A stretch of 64,000 bases of DNA from Streptomyces paradoxus (GTDB taxonomy: Bacteria; Actinomycetota; Actinomycetes; Streptomycetales; Streptomycetaceae): contig NZ_JACHGV010000001.1 of assembly GCF_014202475.1 (NCBI RefSeq), positions 676,186 to 740,185 on the forward strand, read 5' to 3'. Shown in pieces: positions 17,076 to 26,261 of the stretch (position 1 is the stretch's first letter; each line of letters starts with the position of its first letter). The position numbers and the translations under genes were made by a program. The notes beneath the pieces are model-generated. The model was given only the letters and a program-made list of their open reading frames with translations. It ran no database searches and was not told where the DNA came from.

Positions 17076-18419
17076 GTGACCGTTAAGGACATCCTGGCCG
17101 CGATCCAGTCGCCCGACTCCACGTCGGAGGACTTCGCCGCCCTCCCGCTCCCCGAGTCGTACCGCGCGATCACCGTGCACAAGGACGAGACGGAGATGTT
17201 CGCGGGCCTCGCGACCCGCGACAAGGACCCCCGCAAGTCGATCCACCTGGACGAGGTGCCGCTGCCCGAGCTCGGCCCGGGCGAGGCCCTGGTGGCCGTC
17301 ATGGCCTCGTCGGTCAACTACAACTCGGTGTGGACGTCGATCTTCGAGCCGCTGTCGACGTTCGGCTTCCTGGAGCGCTACGGCCGGCTCAGCGAGCTCA
17401 CCAAGCGCCACGACCTGCCGTACCACATCATCGGCTCCGACCTCGCGGGCGTCGTCCTGCGCACCGGCCCGGGCGTCAACGCCTGGCGGCCCGGCGACGA
17501 GGTCGTCGCGCACTGCCTCTCCGTCGAGCTGGAGTCCAGCGACGGCCACAACGACACGATGCTCGACCCCGAGCAGCGCATCTGGGGCTTCGAGACCAAC
17601 TTCGGCGGCCTCGCCGAGATCGCGCTGGTCAAGTCCAACCAGCTGATGCCTAAGCCCGACCACCTCAGCTGGGAGGAGGCCGCCGCACCGGGTCTGGTGA
17701 ACTCCACCGCCTACCGGCAGCTGGTCTCCCGCAACGGCGCCGGCATGAAGCAGGGCGACAACGTGCTCATCTGGGGCGCGAGCGGCGGACTCGGCTCGTA
17801 CGCCACCCAGTTCGCGCTGGCCGGCGGCGCCAACCCGATCTGCGTCGTCTCCAGCGAGCAGAAGGCGGACATCTGCCGCTCGATGGGCGCCGAGGCGATC
17901 ATCGACCGCAACGCCGAGGGCTACAAGTTCTGGAAGGACGAGAACACCCAGGACCCCAAGGAGTGGAAGCGCTTCGGCAAGCGCATCCGCGAGTTCACCG
18001 GCGGCGAGGACATCGACATCGTCTTCGAGCACCCCGGCCGCGAGACCTTCGGCGCGTCCGTCTACGTCACCCGCAAGGGCGGCACCATCACCACCTGCGC
18101 CTCGACCTCGGGCTACATGCACGAGTACGACAACCGCTACCTGTGGATGTCGCTGAAGCGGATCATCGGCTCCCACTTCGCCAACTACCGCGAGGCCTGG
18201 GAGGCCAACCGGCTCATCGCCAAGGGCAAGATCCACCCGACCCTGTCCAAGGTGTACTCGCTGGAGGACACCGGCCAGGCCGCCTACGACGTGCACCGCA
18301 ACCTGCACCAGGGCAAGGTCGGCGTGCTGTGCATGTCCCCCGAGGAGGGCCTGGGCGTGCGCGATCACGAGAAGCGCGCCAAGCACATCGACGCCATCAA
18401 CCGCTTCCGCAACATCTGA
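17076..18419 (+). CDS. ccr: Crotonyl-CoA carboxylase/reductase
   Basis: A 447-residue medium-chain reductase that makes (2S)-ethylmalonyl-CoA from crotonyl-CoA, CO2 and NADPH; it is the key step of the ethylmalonyl-CoA pathway and supplies extender units for polyketides. The length and near-complete sequence pattern match Streptomyces Ccr. The NADPH site is WGASGGLGSYATQ (233-245). Asn81, Phe172, Glu173 and His367 line up, with a shift of two, with the CO2-pocket residues I recall for the Kitasatospora enzyme (Asn81, Phe170, Glu171, His365), so carboxylation competence is expected. It starts with GTG, preceded by GGAGG, and is followed 17 bases later by meaA. Confidence 0.97.
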   Translation: MTVKDILAAIQSPDSTSEDFAALPLPESYRAITVHKDETEMFAGLATRDKDPRKSIHLDEVPLPELGPGEALVAVMASSVNYNSVWTSIFEPLSTFGFLERYGRLSELTKRHDLPYHIIGSDLAGVVLRTGPGVNAWRPGDEVVAHCLSVELESSDGHNDTMLDPEQRIWGFETNFGGLAEIALVKSNQLMPKPDHLSWEEAAAPGLVNSTAYRQLVSRNGAGMKQGDNVLIWGASGGLGSYATQFALAGGANPICVVSSEQKADICRSMGAEAIIDRNAEGYKFWKDENTQDPKEWKRFGKRIREFTGGEDIDIVFEHPGRETFGASVYVTRKGGTITTCASTSGYMHEYDNRYLWMSLKRIIGSHFANYREAWEANRLIAKGKIHPTLSKVYSLEDTGQAAYDVHRNLHQGKVGVLCMSPEEGLGVRDHEKRAKHIDAINRFRNI

Positions 18420-18436
18420 GACACCCGGGGTCATAG

Positions 18437-20485
18437 ATGACTGAGCGTCAGCCCGCCGAAGCGCAGCGGGAGAAGGACCGGCCGTGGCTCATGCGCACGT
18501 ACGCCGGTCACTCCACGGCCGAGGCGTCCAACGAGCTGTACCGGCGCAACCTCGCCAAGGGCCAGACGGGTCTGTCGGTGGCGTTCGACCTGCCGACGCA
18601 GACCGGCTACGACTCCGACCACATCCTCGCCCGCGGCGAGGTCGGCCGGGTCGGCGTGCCGATCGCGCACGTCGGTGACATGCGCCGGCTGTTCCAGGAC
18701 ATCCCCCTGGAGCAGATGAACACCTCGATGACGATCAACGCCACCGCCATGTGGCTGCTGGCGCTCTACCAGGTCGTCGCAGAGGAGCAGGGCGCGGACA
18801 TCACCAAGCTCCAGGGCACGACCCAGAACGACATCGTCAAGGAGTACCTGTCCCGCGGGACGCACGTCTTCCCACCGGGGCCGAGCCTCCGCCTGACGAC
18901 GGACATGATCGCGTACACGGTCTCCCACATCCCGAAGTGGAACCCGATCAACATCTGCAGCTACCACCTGCAGGAGGCGGGCGCCACGCCGGTGCAGGAG
19001 ATCGCGTACGCGATGTCCACCGCGATCGCCGTCCTCGACGCCGTGCGCGACTCCGGCCAGGTGCCGCAGGAGCGCATGGGCGATGTCGTGGCACGCATCT
19101 CGTTCTTCGTGAACGCGGGCGTCCGCTTCGTCGAGGAGATGTGCAAGATGCGGGCGTTCGGCCGCATCTGGGACCGCATCACCCGCGAGCGGTACGGCAT
19201 CGAGAACCCCAAGCAGCGCCGCTTCCGCTACGGCGTCCAGGTCAACTCCCTGGGCCTGACGGAGGCGCAGCCGGAGAACAACGTCCAGCGGATCGTCCTG
19301 GAGATGCTGGCCGTCACCCTCTCCAAGGACGCCCGCGCGCGCGCCGTGCAGCTGCCCGCCTGGAACGAGGCGCTCGGCCTCCCCCGCCCCTGGGACCAGC
19401 AGTGGTCGCTGCGCATCCAGCAGGTGCTGGCGTACGAGAGCGACCTGCTGGAGTACGAGGACATCTTCGAGGGATCGAAGGTGATCGAGGCGAAGGTGGA
19501 CGAGCTGGTCGAGGCGTCGTTCGCCGAGATCGACCGCATCCAGGAGATGGGCGGCGCGATGGCGGCCGTCGAGTCCGGCTACCTCAAGTCGCAGCTGGTC
19601 GCCTCGCACGCCGAGCGCCGGGGCCGGATCGAGTCCGGCCAGGAGAAGATCATCGGCGTCAACATGTTCGAGGGCACCGAGCCGAACCCGCTGACCGCCG
19701 ACCTGGACACCGCGATCCAGACGGTGGACCCGGCGGTCGAGGCCCGGGTCATCGCGGCGCTCCAGCAGTGGCGCGACAGCCGCTACCAGCCGCCGTTCAA
19801 CCACCCGCGGCCCTGCAAGGCGCTGGAGCGGCTGAAGGAGGCCGCGCGCGGCAACGAGAACCTCATGGAGGCCACCCTGGAGTGCGCCCGCGCCGGCGCC
19901 ACGACCGGCGAGTGGGCTGGGGCCCTGCGCGAGGTGTTCGGCGAGTTCCGGGCGCCCACGGGCGTCTCCTCGGCGCCGGTGGCCGTCCCCGTCGAGGAGG
20001 GCAGCACGCTCGCCCTGGTGCGCCGCAAGGTGGACCTGACGGCCAAGGACCTGGGCGTCGGCAAGCTGCGCTTCCTGGTCGGCAAGCCGGGCCTGGACGG
20101 GCACTCCAACGGCGCCGAGCAGATCGCGGTCCGTGCGCGGGACGCCGGCTTCGAGGTGGTCTACCAGGGCATCCGGCTGACGCCCGAGCAGATCGTGGAC
20201 GCGGCCCTCGCCGAGGACGTGCACGCGGTCGGCCTGTCCATCCTGTCCGGCTCGCACGCCCAGCTGGTGCCGGACGTCCTCGAACGGCTCCGTGTGGCGG
20301 GTGCCACAGATATACCGGTGATCGCCGGTGGCATCATCCCGAACGGTGATGCCGAGCAGCTCAGGGCAGCCGGAGTGGCCGCGGTCTTCACCCCGAAGGA
20401 CTTCGACATCACCGGAATCATCGGCCGCATCGTCGACGAGATCCGGAAAGCGAACAAGCTCGACCCCCTGGAGGTCCCCGCATGA
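18437..20485 (+). CDS. meaA: Ethylmalonyl-CoA mutase (B12-dependent, MeaA)
   Basis: A 682-residue single-chain adenosylcobalamin mutase. The TIM-barrel part covers about residues 10-520 ([28 protein letters not shown]), and the C-terminal cobalamin domain has DGHSNG (554-559, His556 being the cobalt ligand), then LSILSGSH and [11 protein letters not shown]. In this context it converts ethylmalonyl-CoA to methylsuccinyl-CoA rather than acting on methylmalonyl-CoA; the two types are close relatives, but linkage to ccr and the mesaconyl-CoA enzymes decides. The stop overlaps the start of the lyase gene by four bases. Confidence 0.95.
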   Translation: MTERQPAEAQREKDRPWLMRTYAGHSTAEASNELYRRNLAKGQTGLSVAFDLPTQTGYDSDHILARGEVGRVGVPIAHVGDMRRLFQDIPLEQMNTSMTINATAMWLLALYQVVAEEQGADITKLQGTTQNDIVKEYLSRGTHVFPPGPSLRLTTDMIAYTVSHIPKWNPINICSYHLQEAGATPVQEIAYAMSTAIAVLDAVRDSGQVPQERMGDVVARISFFVNAGVRFVEEMCKMRAFGRIWDRITRERYGIENPKQRRFRYGVQVNSLGLTEAQPENNVQRIVLEMLAVTLSKDARARAVQLPAWNEALGLPRPWDQQWSLRIQQVLAYESDLLEYEDIFEGSKVIEAKVDELVEASFAEIDRIQEMGGAMAAVESGYLKSQLVASHAERRGRIESGQEKIIGVNMFEGTEPNPLTADLDTAIQTVDPAVEARVIAALQQWRDSRYQPPFNHPRPCKALERLKEAARGNENLMEATLECARAGATTGEWAGALREVFGEFRAPTGVSSAPVAVPVEEGSTLALVRRKVDLTAKDLGVGKLRFLVGKPGLDGHSNGAEQIAVRARDAGFEVVYQGIRLTPEQIVDAALAEDVHAVGLSILSGSHAQLVPDVLERLRVAGATDIPVIAGGIIPNGDAEQLRAAGVAAVFTPKDFDITGIIGRIVDEIRKANKLDPLEVPA

Positions 20486-21444
20486 CCACGGTCAACCGCC
20501 TTCGCCCCCGGCGTTCCTGCCTGGCGGTACCGGGCTCGAACCCGCGCTTCCTGGAGAAGGCCCAGGGCCTCCCGGCCGACCAGGTCTTCCTCGACCTGGA
20601 GGACGCGTGCGCCCCGCTCGCCAAGCCCGAGGCGCGGCACACCATCGTGAAGTTCCTCAACGAGGGCGACTGGACGGGCAAGACGCGGGTCGTGCGCGTC
20701 AACGACTGGACGACCGAGTGGACGTACCGCGATGTCGTCACGGTCGTCGAGGGCGCCGGCCAGAACCTCGACTGCATCATGCTGCCGAAGGTGCAGACGG
20801 CCGAGCAGATCGTTGCTCTCGACCTCCTCCTTACCCAGATCGAGAAGACGATGGGCTTCGAGGTCGGCAAGATCGGCATCGAGGCGCAGATCGAGAACGC
20901 GCAGGGCCTGAACAACGTCAACGAGATCGCGACGGCCTCCCAGCGCGTCGAGACGATCATCTTCGGCCCGGCCGACTTCATGGCGTCGATCAACATGAAG
21001 TCGCTGGTCGTGGGCGAGCAGCCGCCCGGCTACCCGGCGGACGCCTACCACTACATCCTGATGAAGATCCTGATGGCCGCCCGCGCCAACAACCTCCAGG
21101 CGATCGACGGCCCCTACCTGCAGATCCGCAACATCGACGGCTACCGCGAGGTCGCCCAGCGCGCCGCCGCCCTCGGCTTCGACGGCAAGTGGGTGCTGCA
21201 CCCGGGCCAGGTCGAGGCGTCCAACGAGATCTTCTCGCCGTCCCAGGAGGACTACGACCACGCCGAGCTGATCCTGGACGCGTACGACTACTACACGTCC
21301 GAGGCGGGCGGCAAGAAGGGCTCCGCGATGCTCGGCGACGAGATGATCGACGAGGCCAGCCGCAAGATGGCGCTCGTCATCTCCGGCAAGGGCCGCGCCG
21401 CCGGCATGCAGCGCACCAGCAAGTTCGAGATCCCGGAGGGCTGA
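20482..21444 (+). CDS. HpcH/HpaI-CitE family C-C lyase, probable L-malyl-CoA/beta-methylmalyl-CoA lyase
   Basis: A 320-residue CitE-like lyase. RSCLAVPGSNPRFLEKA binds CoA, VFLDLEDACAP and IIFGPADFMASI carry the metal-binding acidic residues, and IGIEAQIENAQGL supplies the catalytic Glu region. In the ethylmalonyl-CoA pathway this enzyme splits beta-methylmalyl-CoA into glyoxylate and propionyl-CoA. The assignment rests on family and operon position, between the mutase and the mesaconyl-CoA hydratase. It overlaps meaA by an ATGA junction and ends 5 bases before the hydratase gene. Confidence 0.92.
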   Translation: MTTVNRLRPRRSCLAVPGSNPRFLEKAQGLPADQVFLDLEDACAPLAKPEARHTIVKFLNEGDWTGKTRVVRVNDWTTEWTYRDVVTVVEGAGQNLDCIMLPKVQTAEQIVALDLLLTQIEKTMGFEVGKIGIEAQIENAQGLNNVNEIATASQRVETIIFGPADFMASINMKSLVVGEQPPGYPADAYHYILMKILMAARANNLQAIDGPYLQIRNIDGYREVAQRAAALGFDGKWVLHPGQVEASNEIFSPSQEDYDHAELILDAYDYYTSEAGGKKGSAMLGDEMIDEASRKMALVISGKGRAAGMQRTSKFEIPEG

Positions 21445-21449
21445 GCGCG

Positions 21450-21962
21450 ATGCAGTTCGGACGCACCTACGAGGAGTTCGAGGTCGGGGCGACGTACAAG
21501 CACTGGCCGGGCAAGACGGTCACGGAGTACGACGACCACCTGTTCTGTCTCCTCACCATGAACCACCACCCGCTCCACATGGACACGAACTATGCGGAGA
21601 AGACGACCGACTTCGGCAAGAACGTCGTCGTGGGCAACTACATCTACTCGCTGCTGCTCGGCATGTCCGTACCGGACATCTCCGGCAAGGCGATCGCCAA
21701 CCTGGAGATCGAGTCGCTGAAGCACGTGGCGCCGACCTTCCACGGCGACACGATCTACGGCCAGACGACGGTGCTCGACAAGTGGCCGTCGAAGTCGAAG
21801 AACGACCGCGGCATCGTCTACGTCGAGACCAAGGGCTACAAGCAGGACGGCACGCTGGTCTGCGTGTTCCGCCGCAAGGTGATGGTGCCGACCGAGACGT
21901 ACATCAAGGAGCGCGGCGGCGAGCAGCCCGGCCGCCCCGAGCTCAGGGAGCAGGAGAAGTAG
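21450..21962 (+). CDS. MaoC-like dehydratase, probable mesaconyl-CoA hydratase
   Basis: A 170-residue single hot-dog-fold hydratase that would add water to mesaconyl-CoA to give beta-methylmalyl-CoA. The hydratase-2 region reads LTMNHHPLHMDTNYAEKT: the His of the G-D-x-N-P-x-H consensus is kept but the Asp position holds Asn. Rhodobacter-type mesaconyl-CoA hydratase is about twice as long with two hot dogs; a single-domain form is expected to work as a dimer. It is packed 5 bases after the lyase and 2 bases before the acyl-CoA dehydrogenase gene, all on one transcript. Confidence 0.9.
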   Translation: MQFGRTYEEFEVGATYKHWPGKTVTEYDDHLFCLLTMNHHPLHMDTNYAEKTTDFGKNVVVGNYIYSLLLGMSVPDISGKAIANLEIESLKHVAPTFHGDTIYGQTTVLDKWPSKSKNDRGIVYVETKGYKQDGTLVCVFRRKVMVPTETYIKERGGEQPGRPELREQEK

Positions 21963-21964
21963 CC

Positions 21965-23170
21965 ATGGCGCGACTCGCCCAGACCGCCGGTCTGACGGAC
22001 GTCCAGCAGGAGATCCTGTCCACCGTCCGGGACTTCGTGGACAAGGAGATCATCCCGGTCGCCACGGAGCTGGAGCACCGCGACGAGTACCCGCAGCAGA
22101 TCGTCGACGGACTGAAGGAGTTGGGCCTGTTCGGCCTGATGATCCCCGAGGAGTACGGGGGTCTGGGCGAGTCGCTCCTGACCTACGCGCTGTGCGTGGA
22201 GGAGATCGCCCGCGGCTGGATGTCGGTGTCCGGCATCATCAACACCCACTTCATCGTGGCGTACATGCTCAAGCAGCACGGCACGCAGGAGCAGAAGGAC
22301 CACTTCCTGCCGAGGATGGCGGCCGGCGACATCCGGGGCGCTTTCTCGATGTCGGAGCCGGGCCTCGGCTCGGACGTGTCGGCGATCACGTCGAAGGCGG
22401 TGAAGGACGGCGAGGAGTACGTCCTCAACGGCCAGAAGATGTGGCTGACGAACGGCGGAACGTCGTCTCTGGTGGCCGTTCTGGTCAGAAGTGACGAAGG
22501 TCACCCCGAGGGCACCGCGCCCCACAAGTCGATGACCACCTTCCTCGTCGAGAAGGAGCCCGGTTTCGGCGAGGTCCGGCCCGGCCTCACGATCCCCGGC
22601 AAGATCGACAAGATGGGGTACAAGGGGGTCGACACCACCGAGCTCATCATGGATGGCCTGCGGATTCCTGCGAATCGGGTGCTCGGCGGGGTCACCGGCC
22701 GTGGTTTCTACCAGATGATGGACGGCGTGGAGGTCGGCCGCGTCAACGTGGCGGCGCGTGGCTGTGGCGTCGCTCAGCGTGCGTTCGAACTGGGCGTCCA
22801 GTACGCGCAGCAGCGCCACACCTTCGGGAAGGCGATCGCCCAGCACCAGGCGATCCAGTTCAAGCTGGCCGAGATGGCTACCAAGGTCGAGGCCGCCCAT
22901 GCGATGATGGTGAACGCAGCACGCAAAAAGGACTCCGGGGAGCGAAACGACCTGGAGGCCGGGATGGCGAAGTACCTCGCCTCCGAGTACTGCAAGGAGG
23001 TCGTGGAAGACGCCTTCCGGATCCACGGAGGGTACGGCTTCTCCAAGGAGTACGAGATCGAGCGCCTCTACCGCGAGGCTCCCATGCTGCTCATCGGTGA
23101 AGGTACCGCCGAGATCCAGAAAATGATCATCGGCAGGCGGCTGCTCGAAGAGTATCGATTCCAGGGATAG
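21965..23170 (+). CDS. Acyl-CoA dehydrogenase, probable (2S)-methylsuccinyl-CoA dehydrogenase
   Basis: A 401-residue FAD enzyme. It has the acyl-CoA dehydrogenase signatures AFSMSEPGLGSDVSAI and QRHTFGKAIAQHQAIQFKLA, and the catalytic-base segment LLIGEGTAEIQK (Glu near 379). The operon position indicates oxidation of methylsuccinyl-CoA to mesaconyl-CoA. The Rhodobacter methylsuccinyl-CoA dehydrogenase carries an extra N-terminal region and is about 550 residues; this shorter form looks like an ordinary acyl-CoA dehydrogenase recruited to the pathway. It is the last gene of the ccr operon and is followed by a stem-loop. Confidence 0.9.
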   Translation: MARLAQTAGLTDVQQEILSTVRDFVDKEIIPVATELEHRDEYPQQIVDGLKELGLFGLMIPEEYGGLGESLLTYALCVEEIARGWMSVSGIINTHFIVAYMLKQHGTQEQKDHFLPRMAAGDIRGAFSMSEPGLGSDVSAITSKAVKDGEEYVLNGQKMWLTNGGTSSLVAVLVRSDEGHPEGTAPHKSMTTFLVEKEPGFGEVRPGLTIPGKIDKMGYKGVDTTELIMDGLRIPANRVLGGVTGRGFYQMMDGVEVGRVNVAARGCGVAQRAFELGVQYAQQRHTFGKAIAQHQAIQFKLAEMATKVEAAHAMMVNAARKKDSGERNDLEAGMAKYLASEYCKEVVEDAFRIHGGYGFSKEYEIERLYREAPMLLIGEGTAEIQKMIIGRRLLEEYRFQG

Positions 23171-23180
23171 ATGTCCGGAT

Positions 23181-23217
23181 ACGGGGTGTTTTCTTGGAGA
23201 AGAAGATCACACCCCGT
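23181..23217 (+). terminator. Stem-loop after the ccr operon
   Basis: ACGGGGTGT (23181-23189) pairs with ACACCCCGT (23209-23217); the 19-base loop contains a second small pairing (TCTT/AAGA). It begins 10 bases after the dehydrogenase stop and lies before psd. No T-run follows, so it may attenuate rather than fully stop transcription. Confidence 0.5.
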
Positions 23218-23342
23218 CAGCACTCTTCTGCCGCCGACTCGGCTGCCTGGCTTACCCAGTTACGGCCCCGAGCCGCTACGATCGCCGGAAAGCCGCCGTC
23301 CCCCGTCAGAGTGCGGCATCATCTCCGCTACGAAGGTCATCC

Positions 23343-23999
23343 ATGCCCCACAGCCAAACCTCTGCACCTCGCGACAGCCGGGCCGGCGTACGCCTCGCGC
23401 GCGGAGCATCGCCGTGGCTCCTTCCGACCGTCGCCACCGCAGCCCTCAGCCTGGCCCGTGCGCGCCGCTCCGGCGCCGCCAAGGCCGTCGCCGTTCCCGC
23501 CACCGCGCTCGCGGCGGGAATGCTGTGGTTCTTCCGCGACCCCGAGCGCGAGATCACCCAGGGCCGGGTCATCTCGCCCGCCGACGGTGTGGTGCAGAGC
23601 ATCATGCCGTGGAAGGACGGCCGCACCCGCGTCGCGATCTTCATGAGCCCGCTCAACGTCCACGTGAACCGCGCCCCGCTGGCCGGCACCGTGACGTCGG
23701 TCGAGCACATCCCCGGTGGCTTCGTTCCCGCCTTCAACAAGGAGAGCGAGAACAACGAGCGGGTCGTCTGGCACTTCGACACCGAGCTCGGCGACATCGA
23801 GATGATCCAGATCGCCGGCGCGGTCGCCCGCCGCATCGTCCCCTACCTGCCCCAGGGCACGAAGGTGGAGCAGGGCGAGCGGATCGGCCTGATCCGCTTC
23901 GGCTCGCGTGTCGACCTCTACCTGCCCGAGGGCGTGGAGGTCGCGGTCGAGGTCGGTCAGAAGACGGTGGCTGGGGTGACTCGCATTGACCGTGATTGA
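23343..23999 (+). CDS. psd: Phosphatidylserine decarboxylase proenzyme (short, archaeal-like form)
   Basis: A 218-residue membrane-associated proenzyme that self-cleaves at a Gly-Ser pair to form the pyruvoyl cofactor; the site is RFGSRVDLYLP near the C-terminus. MSPLNVHVNRAPLAGTV is the other conserved block. A hydrophobic stretch near 25-65 anchors it. It makes phosphatidylethanolamine, the main Streptomyces zwitterionic lipid, from phosphatidylserine supplied by the next gene. The two genes overlap by 8-14 bases depending on the pssA start. Psd and pssA follow the ccr operon with 172 bases between. Confidence 0.95.
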   Translation: MPHSQTSAPRDSRAGVRLARGASPWLLPTVATAALSLARARRSGAAKAVAVPATALAAGMLWFFRDPEREITQGRVISPADGVVQSIMPWKDGRTRVAIFMSPLNVHVNRAPLAGTVTSVEHIPGGFVPAFNKESENNERVVWHFDTELGDIEMIQIAGAVARRIVPYLPQGTKVEQGERIGLIRFGSRVDLYLPEGVEVAVEVGQKTVAGVTRIDRD

Positions 24000-24840
24000 T
24001 CCTGATACCAAGGCCGGCTGGGTCCCGGAGGCCGACGAGGTCGACGAGGAAGAGGAGATGCCCCTCTCCCTCCGCCTGTCGATAGCGGACACCCTGACCC
24101 TCGGCAACGCCACGTGCGGCTTCATGGCGGTGTACTTCACCACCACCGGCATCCTGATCCCGCACCTCACGGGCAGCCAGGAGACCGGCATGGCCCGCCA
24201 CAGCGCGGCCACGGCGGTCATCCTCATGCTCTGCGCGGCGGTCTTCGACCTCTTCGACGGCCTGGTGGCGCGCAAGCTGCGTTCCTCCCCCATGGGCGCG
24301 GAGCTGGACAACCTGTCCGACCTGATCAGCTTCGGCCTGGCACCGGCGTACTTCGTGCTGGTCTACGGCATGGTCGCGAACGACGCCCACCAGCGGGTGG
24401 CGGCGGTCGGGGCGATCGTGGTGCTGCTGGCGGTGGTGCTACGGCTCGCGCGGTTCTCGTGCGTGACGGTGAAGGACGGCACGTTCCAGGGCATGCCCTC
24501 GCCGTTCGGTGCGCTGACGGTGGTCGCGATCGTGCTGCTGGAGCTGCCGTTCGAGGCCACGCTGCTGGCGATCGTGGGGACGGCGTGGCTGATGGTGAGC
24601 CGGGTCGAGTACCCGAAGCCCCGCGGCTGGCTCGCGGTGGCGATGCTGATCTGGATCGTCCTGTCCATGGGTCTGCTGGCGGCCTGGGCCTTCGGCGCGC
24701 CCGGCGGACAGCTCCTCCTGCAGACGGGGTGCGCGCTCCAGCTGGTCACGGGGGCGGTGATCCCGCTGTTCGCGACGGCTCGCCGGGTGAACAACTTCCG
24801 CGACAACCGCCGCGAGGCGCGGGCGGCGCAGCTGCCGTAG
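23986..24840 (+). CDS. pssA: CDP-diacylglycerol--serine O-phosphatidyltransferase
   Basis: A multi-pass membrane enzyme of the CDP-alcohol phosphotransferase family. The signature DGLVARKLRSSPMGAELDNL, continuing to SD, fits D-G-x2-A-R-x8-G-x3-D-x3-D. An acidic cytosolic N-terminus (VDEEEEMP) precedes about seven helices. It makes phosphatidylserine for Psd. The start is unusual: a TTG at 23986 sits 6 bases after GGGGTGA, while a GTG at 23992 is also possible at 12 bases; both lie inside psd. With the TTG the protein is 284 residues. The gene is followed by a strong terminator. Confidence 0.93.
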   Translation: MTVIDPDTKAGWVPEADEVDEEEEMPLSLRLSIADTLTLGNATCGFMAVYFTTTGILIPHLTGSQETGMARHSAATAVILMLCAAVFDLFDGLVARKLRSSPMGAELDNLSDLISFGLAPAYFVLVYGMVANDAHQRVAAVGAIVVLLAVVLRLARFSCVTVKDGTFQGMPSPFGALTVVAIVLLELPFEATLLAIVGTAWLMVSRVEYPKPRGWLAVAMLIWIVLSMGLLAAWAFGAPGGQLLLQTGCALQLVTGAVIPLFATARRVNNFRDNRREARAAQLP

Positions 24841-24856
24841 CGACCGTACGACGATG

Positions 24857-24886
24857 AAGGCCCCGAGCTGAGCGCTCGGGGCCTTT
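24857..24886. terminator. Bidirectional rho-independent terminator
   Basis: GGCCCCGAGC (24859-24868) pairs perfectly with GCTCGGGGCC (24874-24883) around TGAGC, with A residues before and T residues after, between the convergent pssA and glycerate kinase genes. It can serve both strands. Confidence 0.85.
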
Positions 24887-24933
24887 CTCATGGCCGGGCC
24901 TTCGCGTGCCTGCGGCGGCGGGAGCCGCCCGGA

Positions 24934-26094
24934 TCAGGTGAGGAAGTCCCTGGCGATGCGTTCCGCGACCCGTTCCAGGATCGGGCCCGCCTCGGCGATG
25001 CACTTGGCCACGTCCGGCTCGGCGTCCGTCAGGGGGTAGGCCCGGCGGAAACCGGCGCGGCCGAGCACCTGGGGCGGCAGGGCGAGGCGGCCGCAGACCG
25101 CCACGACGTCCTTGTCCGCGGCGCGGGCCGCGGCGGCGACGCCCGCGGGGGCCTTGCCGTGCAGGGTCTGCTCGTCGAGGGAGCCCTCGCCGGTGATGAC
25201 CAGGTCGGCGCGGTCCAGGGCGGGTGCGAAGCCCAGGACGTCGAGCATGACCTCGATACCGGGGCGGAACCGGGCGCCGAGCAGCAGGGCGCCGTAGCCG
25301 ATGCCGCCCGCCGCGCCCGCGCCCGGCGACGCCGCGTAGTCGGCGGCTTTCGCGCCGGCCGGGCCCTGGAGCACCTTCGCGAAGTGCGCGAGGGCGGCGT
25401 CCAGGGCCGCCACGTCCTCGGGTGAGGCGCCCTTCTGCGGGCCGTAGACCGCGGGGGCGCCCTTCGGGCCGGTCAGCGGGTTGTCGACGTCGCTCGCGAG
25501 CACCAGCTCGATCTCGGCGAGACGCGGGTCGAGTCCCGACAGGTCGGCGGTGGCCAGCTCGGCGAGTCCGCCGCCGCCCGGGGGCACCGGCTTCCCGGCG
25601 GCGTCCTGGAACCGGGCGCCGAGCGCCGACAGCATCCCGGCGCCGCCGTCGGTGGTGGCGCTGCCGCCGACTCCGAAGACGATGGTGCGGGCGCCCGCGT
25701 CCAGCGCCGCCCGCAGCAGCTCGCCGGAGCCGTACGTGGATGCCGTGAGCGGGGCGAAGACCCCGGCGGGCAGCCGCTGCAGCCCGCTCGCCTCGGCCAT
25801 CTCCACGACCGCGGTGCCGTCCCGCAGCGCGAACGCCGCCGTCACCTCGTCACCGAGGGGGCCGGCGACCCGTACCTCCCGGCGCTCGAACCCGGCCGCG
25901 ACGGCCGCGGCCACGGTCCCGTCGCCGCCGTCGGCCACCGGAAGTGTCTCGACCGCCAGGTCCGGCAGGACCCGGCGCAGGCCGGCCGCGACCCGCTCGG
26001 CGACCTCCACGGCCGTCAGCGACCCCTTGAACTTGTCCGCGGCGACGAGCACCCGCTGTGCCTTCCGGGTGCCGCTCACTGCAGCGTCCGCCAC
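24934..26094 (-). CDS. Glycerate kinase (GlxK/GarK type)
   Basis: A 386-residue kinase of the glycerate kinase I family: VLVAADKFKGSLTAVEVAERV at the start, LPVADGGDGTV, GVGGSATTDGGAGMLSALGA and DLVITGEGSLDEQT are its conserved blocks. It phosphorylates D-glycerate with ATP (2-phosphoglycerate in this family). Placed next to the ethylmalonyl-CoA block, which yields glyoxylate, it could help bring C2 units to phosphoglycerate via the glycerate pathway; that link is inference. The start is a GTG with GGGGAG 5 bases upstream; other GTG codons nearby are possible. Confidence 0.9.
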   Translation of the reverse strand: MADAAVSGTRKAQRVLVAADKFKGSLTAVEVAERVAAGLRRVLPDLAVETLPVADGGDGTVAAAVAAGFERREVRVAGPLGDEVTAAFALRDGTAVVEMAEASGLQRLPAGVFAPLTASTYGSGELLRAALDAGARTIVFGVGGSATTDGGAGMLSALGARFQDAAGKPVPPGGGGLAELATADLSGLDPRLAEIELVLASDVDNPLTGPKGAPAVYGPQKGASPEDVAALDAALAHFAKVLQGPAGAKAADYAASPGAGAAGGIGYGALLLGARFRPGIEVMLDVLGFAPALDRADLVITGEGSLDEQTLHGKAPAGVAAAARAADKDVVAVCGRLALPPQVLGRAGFRRAYPLTDAEPDVAKCIAEAGPILERVAERIARDFLT

Positions 26095-26261
26095 TTGCAC
26101 TCCCCTTGCTCTCCGGGCCCTCACGCACGTCAAGGCCAGTCGCGCCGCTGTGACCTTAACCGGCAAAGCCCCCGCCCGTCAGCCTTTGCCCACCCCCTGG
26201 ACCGACGTCCGTCAGGGGCGCGGGGCCGCAAGCACCGCCCCGAAACGGGTAGACCTCAACC

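Noticed and set aside
20815-20840. Possible TTA (bldA) codon in the C-C lyase gene
   Set aside because: The TTA there spans two codons (CTT ACC) and is not read as Leu.
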